DNA from: Acidobacteriota bacterium
GTDB lineage: Bacteria > Acidobacteriota > UBA6911 > RPQK01
Direction of reading: 5' to 3'
DNA: 7,507 nt
Assembly (NCBI GenBank): GCA_003819755.1
Contig: RPQK01000362.1
Span: 1-7,507 of the forward strand
Shown here: one piece after another, positions 1 to 6,111 of the stretch
Layout: every line of letters starts with the position of its first letter
Numbering within the stretch: the stretch's first letter is position 1
Notes under the pieces: model-generated
The model's input: only the letters and a program-made list of their open reading frames with translations
Told to the model about the DNA's origin: nothing
Databases searched by the model: none
Made by a program: the position numbers and the translations under genes

Positions 1-1
1 A

Positions 2-1168
2 GACGAAATCAGTGAGCTCGCTTTCAGCTTCAACGTCATGACAGCCAGCCTGAACGAGTCAGTGAAGGAAATAGAGCGCCACAAGAACTACCTGGAGAAC
101 GTGATCAACAGCATCGAGGACGAAATCGTGGTTGTGGACCGGGAGTTACGGGTGGTAACGGCGAATCAGTCCTATTTGAGGAATGCCGGCTACCCGAAGG
201 AACGGGCGGCGGGCCAGCCATGCTGTATCGCGCACGAGGGCTGGGCGTGCGACCTCGGAGTGCAGGCGAAGTGCCCGGCGCGATCCACCTTCCGTAGCGG
301 CAGTGTCGAAAAGTGCCTGCATCGTTTCGCGGATGGGGACGGGCCGGACCGGTATATCGAAATTTACAGCTATCCTCTCTTTGACGGACAAGGCAGCGTA
401 TTTCAGGCCATCGAGGTGCGCCGCGACATCACCGAGCGCCGGGCTCTCGAAGCGAACCTTTGCCATTCGGAGAGGCTCGCTTCTCTCGGCTTGTTGGCGT
501 CCGGCATTTCGCATGAAATTAACAACCCGCTGGCATCCATCGTCACTTGCGCTGAGGGCTTGCAGAGGAGGATCGGCAAGACACCCGAGCAGAATGGCGA
601 AGTCAGTGAGTATTTGAGTCTGATCACCCGGGAAGCGATGAGGGCGAAGTCAATCACCGAGCGGCTGCTCATCCTCGCGCGGAAATCTGATTCGCTGACC
701 TACCTCGTCTCGGTTAACCGCTCGCTCGAGGAGACAGTACACCTCGTCAAATTCCAGGCCGTGAACCGAGATGTGCGAATCGACGAGGAGTACAGTCAGG
801 GATTACCGGAGATCAAAGCCAACGAACCTGCCTTGCGCCAGGTCTTCCTGAACCTTCTGATCAACGCGATTGAATGCACGGGGCCGGGAGGGAGTGTAAC
901 CATACGAACGGCAGCGGAACCGGATCACATCCGAGTGGTCGTGAAGGATACCGGGTGCGGGATCCGTTCGACCGATCTCCCCCACCTTTTCGAGCCTTTC
1001 TTTTCACGGCGAGGACCCCAGGGGACAGGCCTCGGGCTCTTCATTTCGAACACCCTGATCCGCCAGATGGGCGGTTCGATTCAGGTCGACAGCGAGGTGG
1101 GAAAGGGCAGCACCTTCGTGGTTATACTCCCCGGGGGGTATCGTGAAGAACGAGCAGACAACAACTAA
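2..1168 (+). CDS. Sensor histidine kinase, HAMP-PAS-HisKA-HATPase (5' partial)
   Basis: Membrane sensor kinase that should autophosphorylate on His and pass the phosphate to the regulator encoded next. The first in-frame Met is at 38, but the open frame runs to the window edge and the upstream codons read DEISELAFSFNV, a typical HAMP C-terminal end. The true start, and presumably the membrane and periplasmic sensor part, therefore lie upstream. Counting from the Met at 38: PAS domain about 20-136, ending in the usual DITERR; HisKA with phospho-acceptor H159 in SGISHEINNPLASI; HATPase with N box near 268-280, G1 box DTGCGI at 304-309, F box FEPFF at 318-322 and G2 box GTGLGLF at 329-335. All catalytic motifs look intact. 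The PAS carries a Cys/His cluster (C62, C63, H66, C71, C79). It overlaps the next gene by 26 bp, so the two are probably cotranscribed and coupled. Function as a kinase is certain; the stimulus is unknown. Confidence 0.95.
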   Translation, partial: DEISELAFSFNVMTASLNESVKEIERHKNYLENVINSIEDEIVVVDRELRVVTANQSYLRNAGYPKERAAGQPCCIAHEGWACDLGVQAKCPARSTFRSGSVEKCLHRFADGDGPDRYIEIYSYPLFDGQGSVFQAIEVRRDITERRALEANLCHSERLASLGLLASGISHEINNPLASIVTCAEGLQRRIGKTPEQNGEVSEYLSLITREAMRAKSITERLLILARKSDSLTYLVSVNRSLEETVHLVKFQAVNRDVRIDEEYSQGLPEIKANEPALRQVFLNLLINAIECTGPGGSVTIRTAAEPDHIRVVVKDTGCGIRSTDLPHLFEPFFSRRGPQGTGLGLFISNTLIRQMGGSIQVDSEVGKGSTFVVILPGGYREERADNN

Positions 1169-2510
1169 GCCGATCCGTGTTCTGATTGCCGACGATGAGG
1201 AAACCTTCCGCAGAGTCCTGGCGCACGAACTGAGCGGAATGGGATTCGAGGTCCGGGGCGTCAGCGGCGGGACAGCTGCCTTGGCCGCCTTGCACGAGGA
1301 GGACTACGACGTTCTTCTGCTTGACGTCAAAATGCCTGACATGGACGGGCTGACCGTGCAGAAAGCAGTCAGGGACTCTCACCCTTTGGTCGAAGTCATC
1401 CTGCTTACCGGATACGGGACGATCGACAGCGCTATTGCTGCCATTCGGTCCGGCGCCTACGACTACCTGACCAAGCCCTGCAAGCTCCAGGAACTCGAAG
1501 CCCTTTTGATCAAGGCGGCCGAGAAGAAGCGGCTCGAACGATCCAACATCATGTTGCGACAGGAGTTGTCGCGCCAATCCCGGGGCGATGAATTCGTTGG
1601 GAATAGCCCCAGGCTGCGCGAAGTCCTGTCTCTGATCGGCAAAGTCGCGCGAAGTGATTCCACCGTCCTGATCCAGGGTGAGAGCGGTGTGGGCAAGGAG
1701 TTGGCCGCGCGAGCTATTCACAACCAGAGCCTTCGTCGGGACAATCCTATTATCGTGGTGGATTGCACGTCACTCCAGGAAGACCTTCTCCAAAGCGAGC
1801 TTTTCGGGTACGAGAAGGGAGCTTTTACCGGAGCCGTCTCTTTAAAACACGGGTTGTTTGAAGTCGCGGACACGGGGACGCTCTTTTTTGACGAAATCGG
1901 AGAGATGACGCTGGCTCTCCAGGCGAAGTTGCTGAGGTTCATGGAGACGGGTACGTTCCGGCGGGTAGGAGGCATCAAGGACATTCATGTCGACACCCGC
2001 CTGATTGCGGCAACCAATCGGGATCTCAAAGAAGCGTCCCGCTCCGGCCGGTTTCGGGAAGACCTCTATTATCGCCTGAACGTCTTCAACATCACGATTC
2101 CTCCTCTCAGGGAGCGCCCGGAGGATGTGGCCCTCCTGGCCCGGCACTTCATATCGCGAAGCCTCGCCCCGGGACGCGGCCGGAGGACTATCTCCCCGGA
2201 GGCGCTCGCACAGCTGGAGAGATATCATTGGCCGGGAAATGTCCGCGAGCTGAGGAACGTGTTAGAACGGGCGTTGATCCTGGCCGAAGGGGATCGGATC
2301 GAGATCCGCGACCTGCCGGGGAATCTCCAGAGCCGGGTGCCCTTCTTGTCGGACATTCAGAATCAGGAGTCCCCCACCCTTGAGCAACTCGAAAAGATCT
2401 ACATCGCGAGGCTGCTGAGAGAAAACGGCAGCAACCGCGCCAAAGTCGCCAAAATCCTGGACATAAGCGAACGCAACCTGTATCGGAAGATCAAGGAGTA
2501 CGGGTTGTAG
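1143..2510 (+). CDS. Sigma-54-dependent NtrC-family response regulator
   Basis: Phosphorylation-controlled transcription activator that uses ATP hydrolysis to remodel sigma-54 RNA polymerase. Start is GTG at 1143, preceded by a run of six G at 1133-1138; it overlaps the kinase gene by 26 bp. The 455 aa length is normal for the family. Receiver domain about 10-125: acidic pair D17/D18, phospho-acceptor D61 in LLLDVKMPDMDG, T89, and K111 in YLTKPCK. AAA+ domain about 150-390: Walker A GESGVGKE at 179-186, GAFTGA loop at 226-231 for sigma-54 contact, Walker B LFFDE with D250/E251, and RPEDV in the sensor region. C-terminal Fis-type helix-turn-helix in the last 28 residues (NGSNRAKVAKILDISERNLY). 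All key residues are present, so it should be a true sigma-54 activator. Palindromes at 2655-2696 and a sigma-54-like promoter at 2747-2762 immediately downstream make the following respiratory operon its most likely target (inference). Confidence 0.97.
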   Translation: MKNEQTTTKPIRVLIADDEETFRRVLAHELSGMGFEVRGVSGGTAALAALHEEDYDVLLLDVKMPDMDGLTVQKAVRDSHPLVEVILLTGYGTIDSAIAAIRSGAYDYLTKPCKLQELEALLIKAAEKKRLERSNIMLRQELSRQSRGDEFVGNSPRLREVLSLIGKVARSDSTVLIQGESGVGKELAARAIHNQSLRRDNPIIVVDCTSLQEDLLQSELFGYEKGAFTGAVSLKHGLFEVADTGTLFFDEIGEMTLALQAKLLRFMETGTFRRVGGIKDIHVDTRLIAATNRDLKEASRSGRFREDLYYRLNVFNITIPPLRERPEDVALLARHFISRSLAPGRGRRTISPEALAQLERYHWPGNVRELRNVLERALILAEGDRIEIRDLPGNLQSRVPFLSDIQNQESPTLEQLEKIYIARLLRENGSNRAKVAKILDISERNLYRKIKEYGL

Positions 2511-2513
2511 GGT

Positions 2514-2528
2514 GGCGGGACCCCCGCC
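2514..2528 (+). terminator. GC-rich hairpin after the regulator gene, possible terminator
   Basis: GGCGGG (2514-2519) pairs with CCCGCC (2523-2528) across a 3-nt loop, beginning four bases after the regulator stop codon. No T tract follows, so it is not a textbook intrinsic terminator. It could help end or stabilise the kinase/regulator transcript. Confidence 0.35.
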
Positions 2529-2534
2529 CAGAGG

Positions 2535-2638
2535 AAGGGACAGAAGGGACAGAAGGGACACAAGGGACGGCAGAGCCCTGATCGGGCATAAGGTCCCTTC
2601 TGTCCCTTCTGTCCCTTCTGTCCCTTCTGTCCCTTTCC
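2535..2638. repeat. Two opposed arrays of a 9-bp tandem repeat
   Basis: The left array has four units AAGGGACAG, AAGGGACAG, AAGGGACAC, AAGGGACGG (2535-2570). The right array has four exact copies of GTCCCTTCT (2593-2628) and a fifth degenerate one, GTCCCTTTCC (2629-2638). The right array is the reverse complement of the left, so the whole can fold into a stem of about 30 bp in several registers. The spacer (2571-2592) has its own small hairpin, GCCC-TGATC-GGGC (2575-2587). Tandem arrays of this kind can change copy number by slippage. No coding sense is apparent. Possible roles are transcription termination, mRNA stability, or a dispersed intergenic element; the sequence does not decide between them. 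Confidence 0.9.
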
Positions 2639-2653
2639 CAAGAAACAGACCCC

Positions 2654-2705
2654 ACCTGACATTTTGTCAGGGCTTTTGACCTGACAAAATGTCAGGTCGC
2701 CTGAC
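2654..2705. promoter_or_regulatory. Nested palindromes CCTGACA-N3-TGTCAGG, probable activator binding sites
   Basis: Two 17-bp palindromes, CCTGACATTTTGTCAGG (2655-2671, centre 2663) and CCTGACAAAATGTCAGG (2680-2696, centre 2688), are 25 bp apart. Because the centres are TTT and AAA, the pair also forms one larger perfect inverted repeat (18-bp arms 2654-2671 and 2680-2697, loop 2672-2679). A further half-site CCTGAC follows at 2700-2705. Paired dyads upstream of a sigma-54-like promoter are the usual layout for NtrC-type activator sites. The centres lie about 110 and 85 bp before the predicted start site at 2773. Binding by the regulator encoded at 1143-2510 is inference. A hairpin terminator or a dispersed repeat is the alternative. 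Confidence 0.65.
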
Positions 2706-2746
2706 CTTCTTCACCCTAACTCTCGCCTCCTCAATACCCTGCCCAC

Positions 2747-2762
2747 TGGCCCAGAACGTGCC
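2747..2762 (+). promoter_or_regulatory. Candidate sigma-54 (-24/-12) promoter
   Basis: The 16 bases TGGCCCAGAACGTGCC match the consensus TGGCACG-N4-TTGCA at TGGC, at the following C, and at TGC. The invariant GG (2748-2749) and GC (2760-2761) have the required 10-base separation. The predicted transcription start is near 2773, which gives a leader of about 14 nt holding the ribosome binding site GGAG (2776-2779) before ATG 2787. Two mismatches in the -24 box and two around -12 keep this from being certain. The intact GAFTGA activator next door and the upstream palindromes support it. Confidence 0.65.
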
Positions 2763-2786
2763 TTTACTGCCTCCCGGAGCTTAAGC

Positions 2787-3182
2787 ATGACCTCTCGACT
2801 TTCGAACGTGCGTGGCAGGGAAGTGCTGATCTGCGGGCGTGAGAGCAGCGATCTGAAGGAGCTCCGGGCCCTCATCGGCACTCACGGCTTCTCGGTTGGA
2901 ACAGCCAGAACCCCGGTCAGTGCCATCCAACAAATTCGCTCATCCGCTTTCACGGCGGTCGTCATCCTACTCGCCGGTGACGATGAGGCTTGGCTTGAGA
3001 CGATTACGGCGTTCAACGACCTGTTTCCAGATCTCCCCGTGATCGTGCTGGCGAGTCAGGCCAGCCTGGAGACCGAGCGCAAGGCCCGACAGCGAAGGAT
3101 CTTCTACTACCTGCTCAAGCCGTTTGATACGGGAGAAATCCGGGCCGTCCTCCAAGACGCTACCGGGAGGGCCCAAGCGTGA
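2787..3182 (+). CDS. Degenerate receiver-domain protein (pseudo-receiver)
   Basis: Stand-alone 131 aa protein with the alternating strand/helix pattern of a CheY-like receiver. It aligns without gaps to the receiver of the adjacent regulator. Strand 1 reads EVLICGRE where the regulator has VLIADDE, so both Mg-binding acids are lost (G17, R18). The phospho-acceptor Asp position is Leu (L61 in AVVILLAG), and the conserved Thr is Ala (A89). Only the Lys of LLKPF (K111) remains. It should not be phosphorylated in the normal way and may act through protein contacts, for example with the kinase or the regulator. Start ATG 2787 has GGAG at 2776-2779. It is the first gene of the respiratory operon and its stop overlaps the next start by 4 bp (GTGA), suggesting translational coupling to the Rieske gene. 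The fold is fairly clear; the function is unknown. Confidence 0.85.
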   Translation: MTSRLSNVRGREVLICGRESSDLKELRALIGTHGFSVGTARTPVSAIQQIRSSAFTAVVILLAGDDEAWLETITAFNDLFPDLPVIVLASQASLETERKARQRRIFYYLLKPFDTGEIRAVLQDATGRAQA

Positions 3183-3652
3183 ATTCCGTCAAGCAGGACG
3201 TGAGGGATGAAATGGAACGAATGAACAAGACCACCAGACGTAGTTTTCTCGACTATCTGCTCGGCACCAGCGTCGGTGCGGTAGTTGTCTCGATCTGCTA
3301 TCCGGTTCTGAGCTTTCTGACTCCTCCCCGGGTGGCGGAATCAGCCGACCTGACTGTTGTTGCGGGAAAGGTCAAAGATATCCCTCCCAATAGCGGGAGA
3401 ATCTTCAAATTCGGTTCTCGCGCGGCGCTCCTGGTTCGCACTCCGGCCGGCGAAATCCGGGCGTTCTCGGCCACCTGCACCCACTTGGATTGCACCGTTC
3501 AATACCGGGACGACCTTCGCGGCATTTGGTGCGCCTGTCATGACGGCCATTATGACCTGCAGGGAAGAAATGTGTCCGGTCCGCCTCCCCGTCCGCTCGA
3601 ACAGTTCAAGGTTAATGTCCGGGGAGATGAGATCGTTGTTTCAAGAGGTTAG
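3179..3652 (+). CDS. Rieske [2Fe-2S] protein of a quinol:cytochrome c oxidoreductase
   Basis: Takes electrons from quinol at the cytochrome b site and passes them to a periplasmic cytochrome c. The N-terminus has a twin-arginine motif, TRRSFLD (R20, R21), followed by a hydrophobic anchor (about 27-47), as in Tat-exported, membrane-tethered Rieske proteins. Cluster boxes are CTHLDC (C100, H102, C105) and CACHDGHYD (C118, C120, H121): C100, H102, C118 and H121 bind the cluster, and C105 with C120 form the disulfide. The usual second box is CPCHGS; here the Ser position is Gly and an Asp is present, which in the family tends to go with a lower redox potential. Length 157 aa is normal. Two starts are possible: GTG 3179, coupled to the upstream stop with GGGAGG at 3165-3170, or ATG 3212 preceded by GAGGG, which would put the Tat motif nearer the N-terminus. 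The cytochrome b gene follows after 4 bp. Confidence 0.95.
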   Translation: MNSVKQDVRDEMERMNKTTRRSFLDYLLGTSVGAVVVSICYPVLSFLTPPRVAESADLTVVAGKVKDIPPNSGRIFKFGSRAALLVRTPAGEIRAFSATCTHLDCTVQYRDDLRGIWCACHDGHYDLQGRNVSGPPPRPLEQFKVNVRGDEIVVSRG

Positions 3653-3656
3653 CGGC

Positions 3657-4769
3657 ATGAAGACTACGACCGACTTCAAAGAGCGAGCATCCGGAAGGCC
3701 AACCGAGGCCCAGTCGGGAGCGGCCGAGTGGCTCCGTAACCGGCTGGGAACGAGCCCGCTGGAGGAAATAGCAGCTGAAAAAACAGTTCCCCGGCATCGG
3801 CACAGCCTTTGGTACTACTTCGGCGGAATGACCCTGTTTCTGTTCTCGATCCAGGTGGTAACCGGGATTCTGCTGCTTCTTTACTACCGGCCGAGTGCGG
3901 AGGAAGCTTTTGAAAGCGTGCAGTTCATCATGACGGACGTCTCGTTTGGCTGGCTGGTGCGATCGCTTCACAGCTGGTCGGCCAATCTCATGATCGCAGT
4001 CCTTTTCGTCCACATGTTCAGCGTCTTCTTCCTCAAGGCATACCGGCGCCCTCGTGAGCTCACCTGGGTAACCGGAGTTCTGCTCCTGTTCATTTCCCTC
4101 GGGTTCGGCTTCAGCGGCTATCTTCTGCCCTGGAACAAGCTGGCTTTCTTCGCCACCCGCGTAGGAACTGAAATCCCGAGAGTCTTCCCTTTCTTCGGCG
4201 ATTTCATGATGCGGTTTCTGAGGGGCGGGGATGAGGTGACAGGGGCAACTCTGACCCGATTCTTCGGCTTTCATGTAGCCATTCTTCCGGCCCTGACAAC
4301 CCTGATTCTCGGAGTCCATTTGTGGCTGGTGCAGTGTCACGGCATGAGCCGGCCCCCGGGGCCCGGGTACGAGAACGGCAAGACCATGAAGTTTTGGCCG
4401 AATTTCCTGCTGCGCGACATCATGGGCTGGCTCTTCGCCCTGGGCCTTCTCGCTGCCTTGGCCGCCATATTCCCGTGGGAGTTGGGAGAGAAAGCCGACC
4501 CGTTTGCGTCGGCGCCGGCCGGCATTCGTCCTGAATGGTTCTTCCTCTTCTCGTTCGAGACGTTGAAGCTGCTCCCCGCCCATCTGTGGTTCATGGAAGG
4601 GGAAACTCTCGGCGTGCTGGCCTTTGCGGTTGGAGCGGCGTTCTGGCTCCTGGTTCCGTTTCTTGACAAAAGAGCGGCCCGTGGCCTCCCGAGCCGGGCC
4701 TTTACGGCAATCGGGCTTCTGGTGCTGATCTACATCATCGTCATGACTGCGATCGGGTTCCTTGCATGA
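3657..4769 (+). CDS. Cytochrome b, b6-type with fused subunit IV region
   Basis: Membrane subunit that oxidises quinol and carries two b hemes. Start is ATG 3657, 4 bp after the Rieske stop, with AGAGG just upstream; the open frame extends further back inside the Rieske gene but that part is not coding. The protein is 370 aa with about seven membrane helices after a 45-residue soluble N-terminus. Heme ligands are H105 and H119 in helix B and H206 and H221 in helix D. The 14-residue gap in helix D is typical of cytochrome b6 rather than mitochondrial-type b. Stretches such as YYRPSAEEAFESVQFIM, PRELTWVTGV and GYLLPWNK closely resemble b6. The C-terminal third matches subunit IV: the Qo motif is PEWF (292-295) in place of PEWY. 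The Cys of b6 that attaches heme ci is replaced by Tyr (Y53-Y54 region), so that extra heme is probably absent. Menaquinol is the likely substrate (inference). Confidence 0.95.
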   Translation: MKTTTDFKERASGRPTEAQSGAAEWLRNRLGTSPLEEIAAEKTVPRHRHSLWYYFGGMTLFLFSIQVVTGILLLLYYRPSAEEAFESVQFIMTDVSFGWLVRSLHSWSANLMIAVLFVHMFSVFFLKAYRRPRELTWVTGVLLLFISLGFGFSGYLLPWNKLAFFATRVGTEIPRVFPFFGDFMMRFLRGGDEVTGATLTRFFGFHVAILPALTTLILGVHLWLVQCHGMSRPPGPGYENGKTMKFWPNFLLRDIMGWLFALGLLAALAAIFPWELGEKADPFASAPAGIRPEWFFLFSFETLKLLPAHLWFMEGETLGVLAFAVGAAFWLLVPFLDKRAARGLPSRAFTAIGLLVLIYIIVMTAIGFLA

Positions 4770-4824
4770 TTGTCGATTGTTGGGCTGAGGATTGGCGATT
4801 TAGACCTTTGATGGAGACTCGAAA

Positions 4825-6081
4825 ATGAAAGCGCGATTATACACGGCTCTTAGCGTCGCCGGCTGGCTGGCTCTTGCGCCTTCCACGGTACTCGGCCAAG
4901 CTGCGACAGCAAAATCGGCGAACTCCTGCGTTGAATGCCATACCGGCCTGGACGAGGGGCTCGCTCACAAGATGCAGGGCGACATCCACGTGGAGAAAGG
5001 CCTGGGCTGCGTCGGTTGTCACGGCGGTGATCCATCTCAGGCGGACCAGGATCTCGCTATGGCGGTCAGTCGCGGTTTTACCGGAGCGCCGAAACCGTCT
5101 CAGGTACCGGCGTTTTGCGGGAAGTGCCACAGCGATGCGGCTTTCATGAAACGCTATGATCCGGCCGAAAGGATCGACCAGCAGGCGGAATACCTGACGA
5201 GCGGACACGGCAAGCGCCTGAACCAGGGAGATCAGACCGTCGCCACCTGTATCAGCTGTCACGGCGCGCACGGCATCCGGTCGGTTGACCATCCGGAATC
5301 GCGCGTTTACCCGACTAGTGTGGCCCGGACCTGCGGCAAATGCCACGCTGACCCGAATTACATGAAGGGACGGCTTCCGACCAATCAGGCCGAACACTAC
5401 GAGAAGAGCGTGCACGCGCACGCTCTCACCAAGAAAAATGACCTTTCCGCGCCGACCTGTAACGATTGCCACGGGAACCACGGCGCCTCTCCTCCAGGTG
5501 TCGCCTCGGTGGCCAACGTGTGCGGCACATGTCACACTCGGCAGGCCGAGCTGTTCCGCAAGAGTCCTCACAATGAGAGCTTTCAACAGCTGGGACAAGG
5601 TGAGTGCCTCGCCTGCCACGGCAATCACGAAATTAAGTCTCCCACCGACGAGATGGTCGGTACCAGTAAGCCGGCAACCTGCGTCGACTGTCACGCCGAG
5701 GGAGACCCGGGATTTACCGGCGCGGCGGAGATGAACCGCTCGATCGCTGCGCTGGCCCGGCGACTGGGTGAGGCGGAGAAGCTTCTTGCGCGGGCTGAAC
5801 GGGCCGGAATGGAGGTCAGCCGGGCGAGATTCGGGCTGACCGAGGGACACGATGCTCTGGTAGGCACCAGGGTGCTTGTCCACGGTTTTTCCCCGGGCCT
5901 CGTGAAGGCCGAAACGCAAAGAGGCATGTCGATCGCCAACCAAACCTGGAAGCAGGGCGAACAGGCTCTTGAGGAGCTGCAGTTCAGGAGAAAAGGACTG
6001 GCTGCTTCCCTGCTCGTCATCGGCTTTGCCCTGGTGGCGGTCTATCTGAAGATCCAGCAGATCGAGCGAGCACAGAAGTAG
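4825..6081 (+). CDS. Nine-heme cytochrome c with C-terminal membrane anchor
   Basis: Periplasmic electron carrier, probably the direct acceptor for the Rieske/cytochrome b complex. Start ATG 4825 has GGAG at 4813-4816; the gap from cytochrome b is 55 bp. A signal peptide covers about 1-25, ending near VLGQA. Nine CxxCH heme sites begin at C35, C62, C98, C142, C170, C212, C233, C261 and C286. Three of them extend to CHGxH (CHGAHG, CHGNHG, CHGNHE), and the sites alternate between CGxCH and CxxCHGxH types, suggesting internal duplication. Spare His residues (for example H55, H128, H191, H197, H199, H249) could be distal ligands. After the last heme lies a heme-free, charged, mainly helical region (about 296-388), then a single hydrophobic helix (391-408) and a short positive tail. 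The protein therefore has an N-terminal export signal and a C-terminal anchor in the inner membrane. I do not recognise a named orthologue; it belongs among the c3/c7-like multiheme cytochromes. Confidence 0.93.
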   Translation: MKARLYTALSVAGWLALAPSTVLGQAATAKSANSCVECHTGLDEGLAHKMQGDIHVEKGLGCVGCHGGDPSQADQDLAMAVSRGFTGAPKPSQVPAFCGKCHSDAAFMKRYDPAERIDQQAEYLTSGHGKRLNQGDQTVATCISCHGAHGIRSVDHPESRVYPTSVARTCGKCHADPNYMKGRLPTNQAEHYEKSVHAHALTKKNDLSAPTCNDCHGNHGASPPGVASVANVCGTCHTRQAELFRKSPHNESFQQLGQGECLACHGNHEIKSPTDEMVGTSKPATCVDCHAEGDPGFTGAAEMNRSIAALARRLGEAEKLLARAERAGMEVSRARFGLTEGHDALVGTRVLVHGFSPGLVKAETQRGMSIANQTWKQGEQALEELQFRRKGLAASLLVIGFALVAVYLKIQQIERAQK

Positions 6082-6111
6082 CGTTCGAGTTAAGAGAGAA
6101 GAGGAGGCGCC

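Noticed and set aside
183..617. 144-codon + strand frame inside the kinase gene
   Set aside because: It lies fully inside the kinase in another frame, is Arg/Ser/Ala-rich as expected for a shadow of GC-rich DNA, and has no domain.
2535..2638. CRISPR-like array
   Set aside because: Units are 9 bp, contiguous, without unique spacers, and in two orientations.
2399..2662. 87-codon - strand frame containing a GQKGQKGQKG repeat
   Set aside because: The collagen-like repeat is only the 9-bp DNA repeat read in frame. The rest is antisense to the activator's helix-turn-helix.
2747..2762. Other sigma-54-type promoters before the cytochrome c genes (4770-4824 and 6082-6111)
   Set aside because: TGGC occurs at about 4786-4789 in the first gap, but no GC lies at the required distance; nothing suitable is in the second. 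The short gaps fit one operon driven from 2747-2762.
3357..3656. Upstream extension of the cytochrome b frame from an ATG at 3357
   Set aside because: This stretch lies inside the Rieske gene in another frame and does not resemble cytochrome b. ATG 3657 has its own ribosome binding site and gives a normal N-terminus.
3612..4583. 323-codon open frame on the - strand across cytochrome b
   Set aside because: It is antisense to a clear cytochrome b with heme ligands and membrane helices. The translation is rich in charged residues and has no recognisable domain; it is a GC-rich shadow frame.
4837..5943. 368-codon open frame on the - strand across the nine-heme cytochrome
   Set aside because: The opposite strand has nine CxxCH motifs, a signal peptide and a good ribosome binding site. 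The antisense frame shows no family features.
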